Source of the DNA: Falsiroseomonas oleicola
GTDB taxonomy: Bacteria > Pseudomonadota > Alphaproteobacteria > Acetobacterales > Acetobacteraceae
Reading direction: 5' to 3'
Length of the DNA: 64,000 nucleotides
NCBI RefSeq assembly: GCF_019029495.1
Contig: NZ_JAERQM010000005.1
Location: 248,001 to 312,000 of the forward strand
Part shown: in pieces, positions 34,613-42,180 of the stretch
Layout: each line of letters opens with the position of its first letter
Position numbering within the stretch: the stretch's first letter is position 1
Position numbers and translations under genes: made by a program
The notes under the pieces: model-generated
The model's input: only the letters and a program-made list of their open reading frames with translations
Told to the model about the DNA's origin: nothing
Database searches by the model: none

Positions 34613-35008
34613 TCAGGTGGGTGGCGGCAGGACCGGCAGATCGGCCAGGTAGGGCTGCACCGTCAGCGCATCCTGCCCGGCCACCGAGACCCTTCCGAAG
34701 GCGCCAAGGCAGGTGCGGCCGTCGGGGCCCTGCATGCGGCGATACCGCCATCCGGCCAGCACGCCCTCCGCCGCGATCAGCCGGGCGAGGCGCTGCGTAT
34801 CGGGACCTGGCCCGAGCTCCGCCAGCTCGGCGGCCGTCAGCCCCAGCAGCACGTCGCCCCGCATCGTCATCACGCGGAACAGCCGCAGCGACGACACGCC
34901 GCGCAGCGGCGCGGCGGCCAAGGGGGCAGTGGCCAGCGGCGCGCCCAGCAGCAGGCCCACCGCCAGGCGCTGCCATGGTCCGGGGGCGGGGCGTCGGGAG
35001 GCGGTCAT
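34613..35008 (-). CDS. Small secreted protein of unknown function
   Basis: The 131-residue product has an N-terminal hydrophobic signal (LAVGLLLGAPLATAPLAAAPL) and a soluble remainder with RMQGPDGRTCLGAFGRVSVAGQDALTVQPYLADL. There is one cysteine and no recognised domain. The coding pattern fits its neighbours and the reading frame begins at an ATG with GGAG-like sequence just before it. Nothing in the context identifies a role; the gene is between a binding protein and the nrd leader. Confidence 0.6.
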   Translation of the reverse strand: MTASRRPAPGPWQRLAVGLLLGAPLATAPLAAAPLRGVSSLRLFRVMTMRGDVLLGLTAAELAELGPGPDTQRLARLIAAEGVLAGWRYRRMQGPDGRTCLGAFGRVSVAGQDALTVQPYLADLPVLPPPT

Positions 35009-35071
35009 GGTGGCTCCTCTGGCGGCGGAACCAGATTGGCCGGGCTGTGTTGCATCCGCGTGTCGCGGTGG

Positions 35072-35118
35072 GTTTCGCGCACTTCGCGTGCGGGGGGTTT
35101 CGCGTACTTCGCACGGGA
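35072..35118. repeat. Imperfect 25-bp tandem repeat in the nrdA upstream region
   Basis: Two copies begin at 35072 and 35097; both read GTTTCGCG, then C or T, ACTTCGC, and G-rich ends. Each copy contains short complementary arms (CGCAC 35078-35082 with GTGCG 35088-35092 in the first). Two direct repeats ahead of a regulated gene could be paired protein sites, but they lie about 215 bases from the nrdA start. Confidence 0.4.
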
Positions 35119-35239
35119 CAGGCGAAGGCGGGCGCGCTACACTCGAACAAATCAGGAACTAAGGGTGCTTGATCGCAAGCTTGGGAAAAATGCAACCCTG
35201 GATGTGCGCCGCACCTGTGGTAGGATGGGGGGTGTGGCA

Positions 35240-35255
35240 ACACTACATCTTGTTG
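35240..35255. promoter_or_regulatory. nrdR box: NrdR-box-like site
   Basis: ACACTACATCTTGTTG matches 12 of 16 positions of the NrdR consensus acaCwAtATaTwGtgt. It lies 77 bases upstream of the nrdA start, where the dATP-responsive repressor NrdR usually binds. NrdR normally uses two boxes about 31 bases apart; a second good box was not found. Confidence 0.5.
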
Positions 35256-35331
35256 GCCAAGGCATCCCCGGGGCATTCTGCGCCGCAGGGGAGTCGCTCC
35301 GTGTTTTTGGAGCCATTTCGGGGGATTGGTC

Positions 35332-37191
35332 GTGTTTGATGCAGTGCAGCTTGAAGGCCATGGCCAGGTTCAGATCGATCGGACCCGCGACTCGCTCCTG
35401 ACCGATTTCGGCAAGGCCACCCTGGACGACCGATACTTACTGCCAGGTGAATCCTACCAGGATCTCTTCGCCCGGGTGGCCTCGGCCTATGGCGACGATG
35501 CGGCGCATGCGCAGCGCATCTATGACTACATCTCCCGGCTCTGGTTCATGCCGGCCACGCCGGTGCTGTCGAATGGCGGCACGACCCGCGGCCTGCCGAT
35601 CTCCTGCTTCCTGAACGAGGCCTCCGACAGCCTGGATGGCATCGTCGGCCTGTGGAACGAGAATGTCTGGCTGGCGGCCAAGGGCGGCGGCATCGGCTCC
35701 TATTGGGGCAATCTGCGCGGCATCGGCGAGAAGGTCGGCCGCAACGGCAAGACCTCCGGCGTCATTCCCTTCATCCGGGTGATGGACAGCCTGACCTTGG
35801 CGATCAGCCAGGGCAGTCTGCGCCGCGGCTCCGCCGCCTGCTACCTGCCGGTGAACCATCCGGAGATCGAGGAATTCCTGGAGATGCGCCGCCCGACCGG
35901 CGGCGACCCCAACCGCAAGGCGCTGAACCTGCATCACGGCGTGCTGCTGTCCGATGCCTTCATGCGCGCGGTGGAGGCGGATGAGGACTGGGCGCTGGTC
36001 TCGCCCAAGGACGGCGCGCTGATGCAGAAGGTCTCGGCGCGGTCCATCTGGATCCGCATCCTGACCGCGCGGATCGAGACTGGCGAGCCCTACATCATCT
36101 TCTCCGACCGCGTGAACGGCGCGCGGCCCGAGCACCACAAGCTGGCGGGGCTGGAGGTGAAGACCTCCAACCTCTGCTCCGAAATCACTTTGCCGACCGG
36201 CATCGACCAGCATGGGATGGAGCGCACGGCGGTGTGCTGCCTGTCCTCGCTCAATTGCGAGACCTGGTTCGAGTGGAAGGACAATCCGCGCTTCATCCCG
36301 GATGTCATGCGCTTCCTGGACAATGTGCTGCAGTCCTTCATCGACAGCGCGCCGGATTCGATGGCGCGCGCCCGTTATTCGGCGATGCGGGAACGCTCGG
36401 TCGGCCTCGGCGTGATGGGCTTCCACAGTTTCCTCCAGGCGCTGAACGTGCCCTTCGAAAGCGCGGTGGCGAAGGTGTGGAACCTGAGGATGTTCAAGCA
36501 CATCCGCGGCCAGGCCGATGTCGCCAGCCGCATGCTGGCGGAGGAGCGCGGGCCCTGCCCGGATGCCGCCGAATACGGCTTCATGGAGCGCTTCTCCAAC
36601 AAGATGGCGATCGCGCCGACGGCGTCGATCTCCATCATCTGCGGCGGCGCCTCTCCGGGCATCGAGCCGATCGCGGCCAATGTCTACAACCACAAGACCC
36701 TGTCCGGCAGCTACATCGTCCGCAACATCCACCTGAAGAGGGTGCTGGCCAAGCATGGCATGGACGATGCCGACACCTGGACCAGCATCACGGTGAACAA
36801 GGGCAGCGTGCAGCATCTGGATTTCCTGACCGAGCAGGAAAAGATGACCTTCAAGACGGCCTTCGAACTGGATCAGCGCTGGGTGATCGAACACGCGGCC
36901 GACCGCACGCCCTATATCTGCCAGTCGCAGTCGGTGAACGTGTTCCTGCCGGCCGATGTGCACAAGCGCGACCTGCACCAGATCCACATGGCCGCGTGGA
37001 AGAAGGGCATGAAGTCGCTCTATTACTGCCGCAGCCTGTCGATCCAGCGCGCCGATACCATCTCCGAGAAGGTGGTCGGCCAGTCGGATGTGATGACGCT
37101 GCATCAGGACAAGCCTGTGCGGAAGCTGGTCGCGGCGCTGCCGCCTTCCGACAACGCCAATGACTACGAGGAATGTCTGGCTTGCCAATAA
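35332..37191 (+). CDS. nrdA: Class I ribonucleoside-diphosphate reductase alpha subunit, short form
   Basis: The 619-residue protein is the catalytic subunit that makes dNDPs with NrdB. Key sites are LPISCFLNEA (redox Cys), NLCSEITLPT with the active-site Asn/Cys/Glu, VCCLSSLNC with the second redox Cys, and the C-terminal pair in EECLACQ that is re-reduced by thioredoxin. It is clearly shorter than enterobacterial NrdA (about 760) because it lacks the N-terminal ATP-cone that binds dATP, so overall activity control must differ or be absent. The start is GTG 35332 after GGGGGA; TTG 35326 is an alternative. A small ORF overlaps its end and nrdB follows. Confidence 0.93.
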   Translation: MFDAVQLEGHGQVQIDRTRDSLLTDFGKATLDDRYLLPGESYQDLFARVASAYGDDAAHAQRIYDYISRLWFMPATPVLSNGGTTRGLPISCFLNEASDSLDGIVGLWNENVWLAAKGGGIGSYWGNLRGIGEKVGRNGKTSGVIPFIRVMDSLTLAISQGSLRRGSAACYLPVNHPEIEEFLEMRRPTGGDPNRKALNLHHGVLLSDAFMRAVEADEDWALVSPKDGALMQKVSARSIWIRILTARIETGEPYIIFSDRVNGARPEHHKLAGLEVKTSNLCSEITLPTGIDQHGMERTAVCCLSSLNCETWFEWKDNPRFIPDVMRFLDNVLQSFIDSAPDSMARARYSAMRERSVGLGVMGFHSFLQALNVPFESAVAKVWNLRMFKHIRGQADVASRMLAEERGPCPDAAEYGFMERFSNKMAIAPTASISIICGGASPGIEPIAANVYNHKTLSGSYIVRNIHLKRVLAKHGMDDADTWTSITVNKGSVQHLDFLTEQEKMTFKTAFELDQRWVIEHAADRTPYICQSQSVNVFLPADVHKRDLHQIHMAAWKKGMKSLYYCRSLSIQRADTISEKVVGQSDVMTLHQDKPVRKLVAALPPSDNANDYEECLACQ

Positions 37192-37391
37192 AGGCTGCCC
37201 AAACCGCCGAGGCTGTCCAGGTCGCCCGCTTGAAGGCGGCGCTGGAGGAGGAGTTGGAGCGGATGCTGCGCTGGCGCGGTCCGGTGACGGAGGTGCGTCG
37301 GTTGGTGGCTGAACTCGACCAGATCGACCTGCTGCTGGGCCGCGCCACCGCGCGCGCCGGCAGCCACGGCCATGACCAGATGGCCGGCTGA
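37173..37391 (+). CDS. Small helical protein encoded between nrdA and nrdB
   Basis: The 72-residue product is mostly helical: VARLKAALEEELERMLRWRGPVTEVRRLVAELDQIDLLLGRATA can form two amphipathic helices. It overlaps the nrdA stop by 19 bases and ends 24 bases before nrdB. GAGGA directly abuts the ATG at 37173, so TTG 37182 is a possible start. Codon use matches genuine genes here. No known family was recognised. Position suggests a partner or regulator of the reductase, which lacks ATP-cones; this is inference. Confidence 0.62.
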   Translation: MSGLPIKAAQTAEAVQVARLKAALEEELERMLRWRGPVTEVRRLVAELDQIDLLLGRATARAGSHGHDQMAG

Positions 37392-37415
37392 ACGCCCTTT
37401 TTCGTGAGATGCCCC

Positions 37416-38471
37416 ATGCCCGATGACGCGATCCCCGGCAGCGAACTGCCGATCCGCTTCGACCTGCTGACCGCCAATCCGGTCTACAAGCCGTTCCGCT
37501 ACCCCTGGGCCTATGAGGCCTGGCTGCAGCAGCAGCGCATCCATTGGCTGCCGGAGGAAGTGCCGCTCGCGGATGACGTGAAGGACTGGCAGAAGAACCT
37601 GACGCCCGGGGAGCAGAACCTGCTGACGCAGATCTTCCGCTTCTTCACCCAGGCCGATGTCGAAGTGAACAACTGCTACATGAAGCAGTATTCACAGGTG
37701 TTCAAGCCGACCGAAGTGCTGATGATGATGTCGGCCTTCTCGAACACCGAGACGATCCACATCGCCGCCTATTCGCACCTGCTCGATACCATCGGCATGC
37801 CGGAGATCGAGTACACGGCCTTCCTCAAATACAAGGAGATGAAGGACAAGTACGACTACATGCAGAACTTCTCGGTCCAGAACAAGACCGAGATCGCCAA
37901 GACCCTGGCCGCCTTCGGCGCCTTCACCGAGGGTCTTCAGCTTTTCGCCTCCTTCGCCATCCTCATGAATTTCCCCCGCTTCAACAAGATGAAGGGGATG
38001 GGCCAGATCGTGACCTGGTCGGTGCGGGACGAAACGCTGCACTGCCTGTCCGTCATCCGCCTGTTCCGCACCTTCGTGCAGGAAAATCCGGAGATCTGGA
38101 CCCCGGGGCTGAAGCAGGAACTGTATGACATCTGCTCCACCATCGTGGAGCATGAGGACGCCTTCATCGACCTCGCCTTCGAACTCGGCGGCGTGGAGGG
38201 CCTCGATGCGGCGCAGACCAAGCTCTACATCCGCTACATCGCGGATCGCCGCCTGCAGCAGCTCGGCCTCGAATGCCTCTACAACATCGAGAAGAACCCG
38301 CTGCCCTGGCTCGATGAAATGCTGAACGCCATCGAGCACACCAACTTCTTCGAGAATCGCGCCACCGAATATTCCCGCGCCAGCACCGGCGGCACCTGGG
38401 AGGAGGCCTTTGGCGACGCCACCTTCACCACGGCGCAGCCGGAAGGGGAGATCGCGCTGCCCCGCGGCTGA
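37416..38471 (+). CDS. nrdB: Class I ribonucleoside-diphosphate reductase beta subunit
   Basis: The 351-residue protein carries the di-iron and radical site: Asp in FFTQADVEVNN, Glu and His in SNTETIHIAAYSHLL with the tyrosine that holds the radical, Glu in GAFTEGLQLF, and Glu/His in WSVRDETLHCLSV. The radical tyrosine is conserved, so this is a tyrosyl-radical enzyme. Neither N- nor C-terminus carries an ATP-cone, in contrast to some NrdB proteins that compensate for a short NrdA. ATG 37416 is preferred over the in-frame GTG 37404. It is separated from nrdA by the small ORF at 37173 and belongs to the same unit. Confidence 0.95.
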   Translation: MPDDAIPGSELPIRFDLLTANPVYKPFRYPWAYEAWLQQQRIHWLPEEVPLADDVKDWQKNLTPGEQNLLTQIFRFFTQADVEVNNCYMKQYSQVFKPTEVLMMMSAFSNTETIHIAAYSHLLDTIGMPEIEYTAFLKYKEMKDKYDYMQNFSVQNKTEIAKTLAAFGAFTEGLQLFASFAILMNFPRFNKMKGMGQIVTWSVRDETLHCLSVIRLFRTFVQENPEIWTPGLKQELYDICSTIVEHEDAFIDLAFELGGVEGLDAAQTKLYIRYIADRRLQQLGLECLYNIEKNPLPWLDEMLNAIEHTNFFENRATEYSRASTGGTWEEAFGDATFTTAQPEGEIALPRG

Positions 38472-38530
38472 GCATCCCGCCGCGCCGCCCACCATGGACG
38501 GCGCGGCACGGGCCGCCTATCTCAGCGGCC

Positions 38531-39205
38531 ATGCTGATCGCGATTCGGGTCCTCGCCCTCATCCTCATTCTTGTCCTCGGCGGCCTCTGGGGCGCCGCAT
38601 GGATGGGACGTGACCCGGGGGAGGGGGTGGCGGAGGCCTTCCTGCGCCGCATCGGCAGCTTCGTCGGCGCCGACATGCCGGCGCCGGCCGCCGGCGGCGT
38701 GCAACTGCCGCAGGGCCTGGCGCTGGGTGGCCCCTTCAGCCTGGTGGACCAGACCGGCCGCGCGGTGACGGAGGCGGATTTCGCCGGCCGCAACCTGCTG
38801 GTCTATTTCGGCTTCACCTATTGCCCCGATGTCTGCCCCACCGAGCTCGGCACCATCGCCGCCGCGATCGACGAGATGGGCGAGTTGGGGGACCGGGTGA
38901 CGCCCGTGCTCATCACCATCGACCCGGAGCGGGACACGCCGGAGGCCCTGGCCGACTACGTCTCCCGCTTCCATCCGCGCATGGTCGGCCTGACCGGCAC
39001 CGCCGAGCAGGTGGCCGCGGCCGCCCGCGCCTATCGCGTCTTCTACGCCAAGGTGCAGCGGCCGGAGATGTCGGCCTATCTGATGGACCATTCCTCCTTC
39101 ATCTATCTCGTGGGGCCGGATGGGCGGGTGCGCACCCTGTTCCGCCCGGAATCCACGCCCGAGGCCATCGCCCAATCCGTCCGCGCGCATCTGCGTGGTA
39201 GCTGA
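38531..39205 (+). CDS. SCO family protein (copper chaperone-like)
   Basis: The 224-residue product has an N-terminal membrane anchor (LIAIRVLALILILVLGGLWGAAW) and a periplasmic thioredoxin fold: VYFGFTYCPDVCPTELGTI with the CxxxC copper-binding pair, VLITIDPERDTPEAL, and MDHSSFIYLVGPDGRVRTLF with the third ligand His. SCO proteins deliver copper to cytochrome oxidase or act as thiol-disulphide reductases. No oxidase genes are adjacent. The ribosome site is weak, but the ATG at 38531 directly starts the membrane anchor. Confidence 0.92.
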   Translation: MLIAIRVLALILILVLGGLWGAAWMGRDPGEGVAEAFLRRIGSFVGADMPAPAAGGVQLPQGLALGGPFSLVDQTGRAVTEADFAGRNLLVYFGFTYCPDVCPTELGTIAAAIDEMGELGDRVTPVLITIDPERDTPEALADYVSRFHPRMVGLTGTAEQVAAAARAYRVFYAKVQRPEMSAYLMDHSSFIYLVGPDGRVRTLFRPESTPEAIAQSVRAHLRGS

Positions 39206-39212
39206 ACCAGTT

Positions 39213-39236
39213 CCTTCCGCCTGCACGCGGAGGGTT
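39213..39236 (+). terminator. Weak rho-independent-like terminator after the SCO gene
   Basis: CCTTCCGC (39213-39220) pairs with GCGGAGGG (39227-39234), with one G-T pair, around a six-base loop, then TTCC. It begins eight bases after the SCO stop. The short T run makes it a modest terminator. Confidence 0.45.
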
Positions 39237-39271
39237 CCTGCCGGCGGTAACACTGTCTATTGTCCCAATAT

Positions 39272-39290
39272 GGCACCGGCTTCCGGTGCC
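39272..39290 (+). promoter_or_regulatory. Perfect 8-bp hairpin upstream of the 39313 gene
   Basis: GGCACCGG (39272-39279) and CCGGTGCC (39283-39290) form a perfect stem with loop CTT, 22 bases before ATG 39313. No T run follows. It could be an operator or a 5'-leader structure that limits access to the ribosome site. Confidence 0.45.
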
Positions 39291-39312
39291 GCATGATGGA
39301 GCTGCATACTGC

Positions 39313-39600
39313 ATGTCCGACGAGGAACGGGATCCGTCCGGCCGCGATGCAGCGCGCGGCGCATCGTCCAACCCGCCCCGCCATACCCGGCGGCTTTCCG
39401 ACAAGATCCTGATCGCCTTCCACCATGCCTGTGACCAGGGCGACTTCGAGGTGGCCGAGGAATTGCTGCGGATCCTGGAAATGATGCTGACCCGGCGCCC
39501 GGTGGCGCCCGATGTGAACCGCCGCAAGAACATGGAAAGCCTGGTCGCGGCGCATGAGCGCCTGTGGCTGCTGCGGCATCCGGAAGCGAATGAGGGCTGA
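39313..39600 (+). CDS. Conserved 95-residue protein of unknown function
   Basis: The product has a charged N-terminus and a helical core DKILIAFHHACDQGDFEVAEELLRILEMML, like a single helix-hairpin repeat of the TPR type, with VAPDVNRRKNMESLVAAHERLWLLRH following. The core looks like a small protein I have seen in alphaproteobacteria without assigned function; I cannot name a family. The ATG at 39313 starts after a GGAG 12 bases upstream; an in-frame ATG at 39286 lies inside the hairpin. A single-gene unit between two possible terminator structures and the convergent methyltransferase. Confidence 0.7.
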   Translation: MSDEERDPSGRDAARGASSNPPRHTRRLSDKILIAFHHACDQGDFEVAEELLRILEMMLTRRPVAPDVNRRKNMESLVAAHERLWLLRHPEANEG

Positions 39601-39604
39601 TAGC

Positions 39605-40333
39605 CTATAGCGGCAGGGCGGCTCCCTGCCGCAGCACCGGCTCGGCGGCCTCGCCGGCGCCATGCAGCACAAGCCCGGGCAGCACGCGCCCTGGGCCACG
39701 CCCACCGCGACGGCCGGCCAGCAGAACCCGCTTGGCTGCCACCCCGACCCGGGGCCATAGCGGCAGCAAAGCCGGGCTGCCGCATCCGGCTGCCGCCAGA
39801 GCCGCCAGACCATCCGCGAATCGCGCGGCGGGCAGCACCAAGGTCAGGCTGCCGCGATGCGCGAGGCCGGCGGCCAGGAGGCCGGTCCAATCCGACAGGG
39901 TCACCGCCTCCGCATGGGTGGCGCCGGCGCGCAGCGGGTCGGGCGGCGGCGTTCCCTCGGGCCAGTAGGGCGGATTGGCGAAGCCATGCGCCAGGCGGGG
40001 CAGTTCGCGGCGCAGGGCAGGGTCCGCCACATCGCCCTCCAGCACCGTCACCTGCGCGGCGAAGCCGTTCTGCGCGGCATTGTCGCGGGCCAGCGCGGCG
40101 AGGCACGGGTCGCGCTCCACCGCCACCACGCGCAGCCCCGGCACGCGGGCCAGCAGGCAGAGAAAGCCGGCACCACTGCCGCAGCCGGCCTCCAGCACCG
40201 TCTCCCCGGGCTTCGCCGGCACCGCGGCCGCCAGCAGCACCGCATCATGCCCGGCGCGCAGGCCGGCGCGCGGCTGGCGCAGCCGCACCCGGCCGCCGAG
40301 CAGCGAATCCTCCGTCAGTTCAGCGCAGCCCAT
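39605..40333 (-). CDS. TrmN6-like SAM-dependent methyltransferase
   Basis: The 242-residue protein has ELTEDSLLGGRVRLRQPRAGLRAGHDAVLLAAA at the start, SAM loop VLEAGCGSGAGFLCLLA, and catalytic motif IV FANPPYW, which marks N6-adenine or N5-glutamine methyltransferases. The N-terminal layout is that of TrmN6, which methylates adenine 37 of tRNA-Val. It overlaps the upstream DUF2007 gene by 14 bases, a common pairing. The ATG at 40333 starts the recognisable domain. Confidence 0.88.
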   Translation of the reverse strand: MGCAELTEDSLLGGRVRLRQPRAGLRAGHDAVLLAAAVPAKPGETVLEAGCGSGAGFLCLLARVPGLRVVAVERDPCLAALARDNAAQNGFAAQVTVLEGDVADPALRRELPRLAHGFANPPYWPEGTPPPDPLRAGATHAEAVTLSDWTGLLAAGLAHRGSLTLVLPAARFADGLAALAAAGCGSPALLPLWPRVGVAAKRVLLAGRRGGRGPGRVLPGLVLHGAGEAAEPVLRQGAALPL

Positions 40334-40538
40334 CCGTCTCCCCGGCCTCCGCCAGCACCCGGCGCGCCTGGGCCGCCTGATCCTCCGGCACGGCGAGGCG
40401 GCGGGGAAAGATGCCGATGCCGCCCTCGATGGCACTGACATGGCCATCCAGCACCAGCGGCGCGCAGCCCGCATCGCGCAGCAGCGCCATCAGGAAGGAC
40501 AGGCGGATGGGGTCCGTGGTCGTCAGCAGCACCTGCAT
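40320..40538 (-). CDS. DUF2007 domain protein
   Basis: The 72-residue protein (MQVLLTTTDPIRLSFLMALL, then VLDGHVSAIEGGIGIFPRRLAVPEDQAAQARRVL) matches the small DUF2007 family, a ferredoxin-like fold called putative signal-transducing. Function is not known. It is translated with the TrmN6-like methyltransferase (14-base overlap). It is divergent from ispB with 141 bases between. Confidence 0.87.
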   Translation of the reverse strand: MQVLLTTTDPIRLSFLMALLRDAGCAPLVLDGHVSAIEGGIGIFPRRLAVPEDQAAQARRVLAEAGETDGLR

Positions 40539-40621
40539 CGCGTGACAACCCCGATCTTGGCTTCGTGCTTGCAGAATCGCGATGCCACCGCAGTTGAGCG
40601 GACGGGCTTTCCGCCGCCAGC

Positions 40622-40649
40622 TTGCCCCCTGGGGGGCCGGTGGCTAAGT
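40622..40649 (+). promoter_or_regulatory. Predicted promoter of the polyprenyl diphosphate synthase gene
   Basis: TTGCCC (40622-40627) and CTAAGT (40644-40649) are 16 bases apart and about 30 bases upstream of GTG 40680. The -10 box resembles those of rpmF (CTAAGG) and tRNA-Pro (CTATTG) in this window. Confidence 0.5.
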
Positions 40650-40679
40650 TGCCCGCCACTGGATTGAGGTCAAGACCGC

Positions 40680-41714
40680 GTGGATCTGCCTGTCACGCCG
40701 AGCCGGGATGAAGCTCCGGAGGCCGTTCGCGGCGAGGATGCACTGGCCGCGCTATTGGCGCTGGTCGGGCAGGATCTGGAAGCCTGCAATCGATTGATTG
40801 TCGAGCGGATGCAAAGCCCGGTGGCGCTCATCCCGCAGCTCGCCGCGCATATCGTGGCGGCCGGCGGCAAGCGCCTGCGGCCGCTGCTGACCCTGGCCGC
40901 CGCGAAGCTTGCCGGCTATCGCGGCGGGCAACGGCATGTGGCGCTGGCCGCCTGCGTGGAGTTCATCCATACGGCGACGCTGCTGCATGACGATGTGGTG
41001 GATGAAAGCGCGCTGCGCCGTGGCCAGGCCAGCGCCAATGCGCTGTTCGGCAACAAGCCTTCCGTGCTGGTCGGCGATTTCCTGTTCGCCCGCGCCTTCC
41101 AGGTGATGGTGGAGGACGGGTCGCTGGAGGTCCTGCGGATTCTGGCGGGGGCCTCGGCGACCATCGCCGAGGGCGAGGTGCTTCAGCTCATCACCCAGAA
41201 CGACACGGCGACCACCGAGGACCAGTATCTGGCGGTGATCGAGGGCAAGACCGCCGCGCTGTTTGCCGCCGCGACGGAGGTCGGCGCCATCGTCGCCGAT
41301 TGCGGCGCGGCGCGGCAGGTGGCGCTGCGCGCCTATGGCCACAACCTCGGCGTGGCCTTCCAGCTCATCGACGATGCGCTGGACTACAGCGCGGCGCAGG
41401 AAGCGCTGGGCAAGACGGTGGGCGACGACTTCCGCGAGGGCAAGATCACCCTGCCGGTGCTGCTGGCCTTCCAGCGCGGCGACGACGCCGAGCGGGTCTT
41501 CTGGCGCCGCACGCTGGAGGAACGCGACCAGGCGGAGGAGGACCTGCCCAAGGCCATCGCCCTGATGCAGAAGCACGCGGCCTTCACCGATACGGTGCTG
41601 CGCGCCCGGCAGTACGGCCAGGTGGCGCTGGATGCGCTGGACGTCTTCCCGGATTCGGCGGAGCGACGCGCCTTGGCCGGCATCGTGGAGTTCTGCATCA
41701 GCCGGGCGCGCTGA
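40680..41714 (+). CDS. ispB: Polyprenyl diphosphate synthase (octaprenyl/decaprenyl type)
   Basis: The 344-residue enzyme extends isoprenoid diphosphates for the ubiquinone side chain. The first aspartate-rich motif is LLHDDVVDES (DDVVD at 104-108) and the second is QLIDDALDY near 228; AAGGKRLRPLL carries the substrate-binding Lys/Arg, and GEVLQLITQND and GKTAALFAAATEVGA are also conserved. Product length is not readable, but in Acetobacteraceae the quinone is usually Q-10. The start is GTG 40680; a plausible promoter lies just upstream. It is convergent with the NUDIX gene. Confidence 0.92.
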   Translation: MDLPVTPSRDEAPEAVRGEDALAALLALVGQDLEACNRLIVERMQSPVALIPQLAAHIVAAGGKRLRPLLTLAAAKLAGYRGGQRHVALAACVEFIHTATLLHDDVVDESALRRGQASANALFGNKPSVLVGDFLFARAFQVMVEDGSLEVLRILAGASATIAEGEVLQLITQNDTATTEDQYLAVIEGKTAALFAAATEVGAIVADCGAARQVALRAYGHNLGVAFQLIDDALDYSAAQEALGKTVGDDFREGKITLPVLLAFQRGDDAERVFWRRTLEERDQAEEDLPKAIALMQKHAAFTDTVLRARQYGQVALDALDVFPDSAERRALAGIVEFCISRAR

Positions 41715-41742
41715 AAGCCTTCGCGCCTTCGGCCATCATGCT

Positions 41743-42180
41743 CTATCGCTGCGCGCGGGCCAGGGCGATGACGCGCAACGCCTCCGGCCACAGCCGGTAG
41801 GGCGCCAGGGCATCCAGCGGCGCCCAGGCCACCTCCGTCACATCGCCGCCGGGCCGGGCGTCGCCACTGGCCCAGGCCCCGGCGAAATCGATGATGGTGT
41901 AGTGGAAGCGTGGGCCGCGCCCCGCCTCGCCCGGGGTGATGGCATCGACCACGGCGAGCAGGGTCAGGGGGCCGGCCTCCAGCCCCGTCTCCTCCAGCAA
42001 TTCGCGGCGGGCGCAGGCCTCCGCCGTTTCGCCCAGGCGCTGGCCGCCGCCGGGCAGGGACCATTCGCCGACCCGCGGCGGCCGGCCCCGCCGGATCAGC
42101 AGAACCTCCTCCCCGCGCAGCAGCACCACGCCGATGCCGACCCAGGGGCGGGTCGGATATTCGCGGGGATTCGCCGTCAC
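41743..42180 (-). CDS. NUDIX hydrolase
   Basis: The 145-residue protein has a complete Nudix box: GGGQRLGETAEACARREL followed by LEETGLEAG (G-x5-E-x7-REx2EExGx). N-terminal GIGVVLLRGEEVLLIRRG fits the ADP-ribose/nucleoside-diphosphate class. Substrate not predictable. The start is GTG 42180, overlapping the stop of the DUF4340 gene as GTGA, so it is the last gene of the Gld-type operon. A longer opening to 42321 runs over that gene. Confidence 0.9.
   Translation of the reverse strand: MTANPREYPTRPWVGIGVVLLRGEEVLLIRRGRPPRVGEWSLPGGGQRLGETAEACARRELLEETGLEAGPLTLLAVVDAITPGEAGRGPRFHYTIIDFAGAWASGDARPGGDVTEVAWAPLDALAPYRLWPEALRVIALARAQR

Larger units (their letters stand above)
35009..35331. other. 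Gene-free region upstream of nrdA
   Basis: No credible gene lies in these 323 bases. They hold a roughly 25-bp direct repeat with GTTTCGCG starts at 35072 and 35097, and a NrdR-box-like sequence at 35240-35255. The nrdA promoter must be here, but no good -35/-10 pair could be chosen by eye. Confidence 0.5.

Noticed and set aside
35036-35401. 121-codon frame in the nrdA upstream region
   Set aside because: Overlaps the nrdA start in another frame, covers the repeat and the NrdR-like box, and has no protein-like character.
38493-38613. Short plus-strand ORF overlapping the start of the SCO gene
   Set aside because: No ribosome site, overlaps the SCO membrane anchor, Arg/Pro-rich low-complexity translation.
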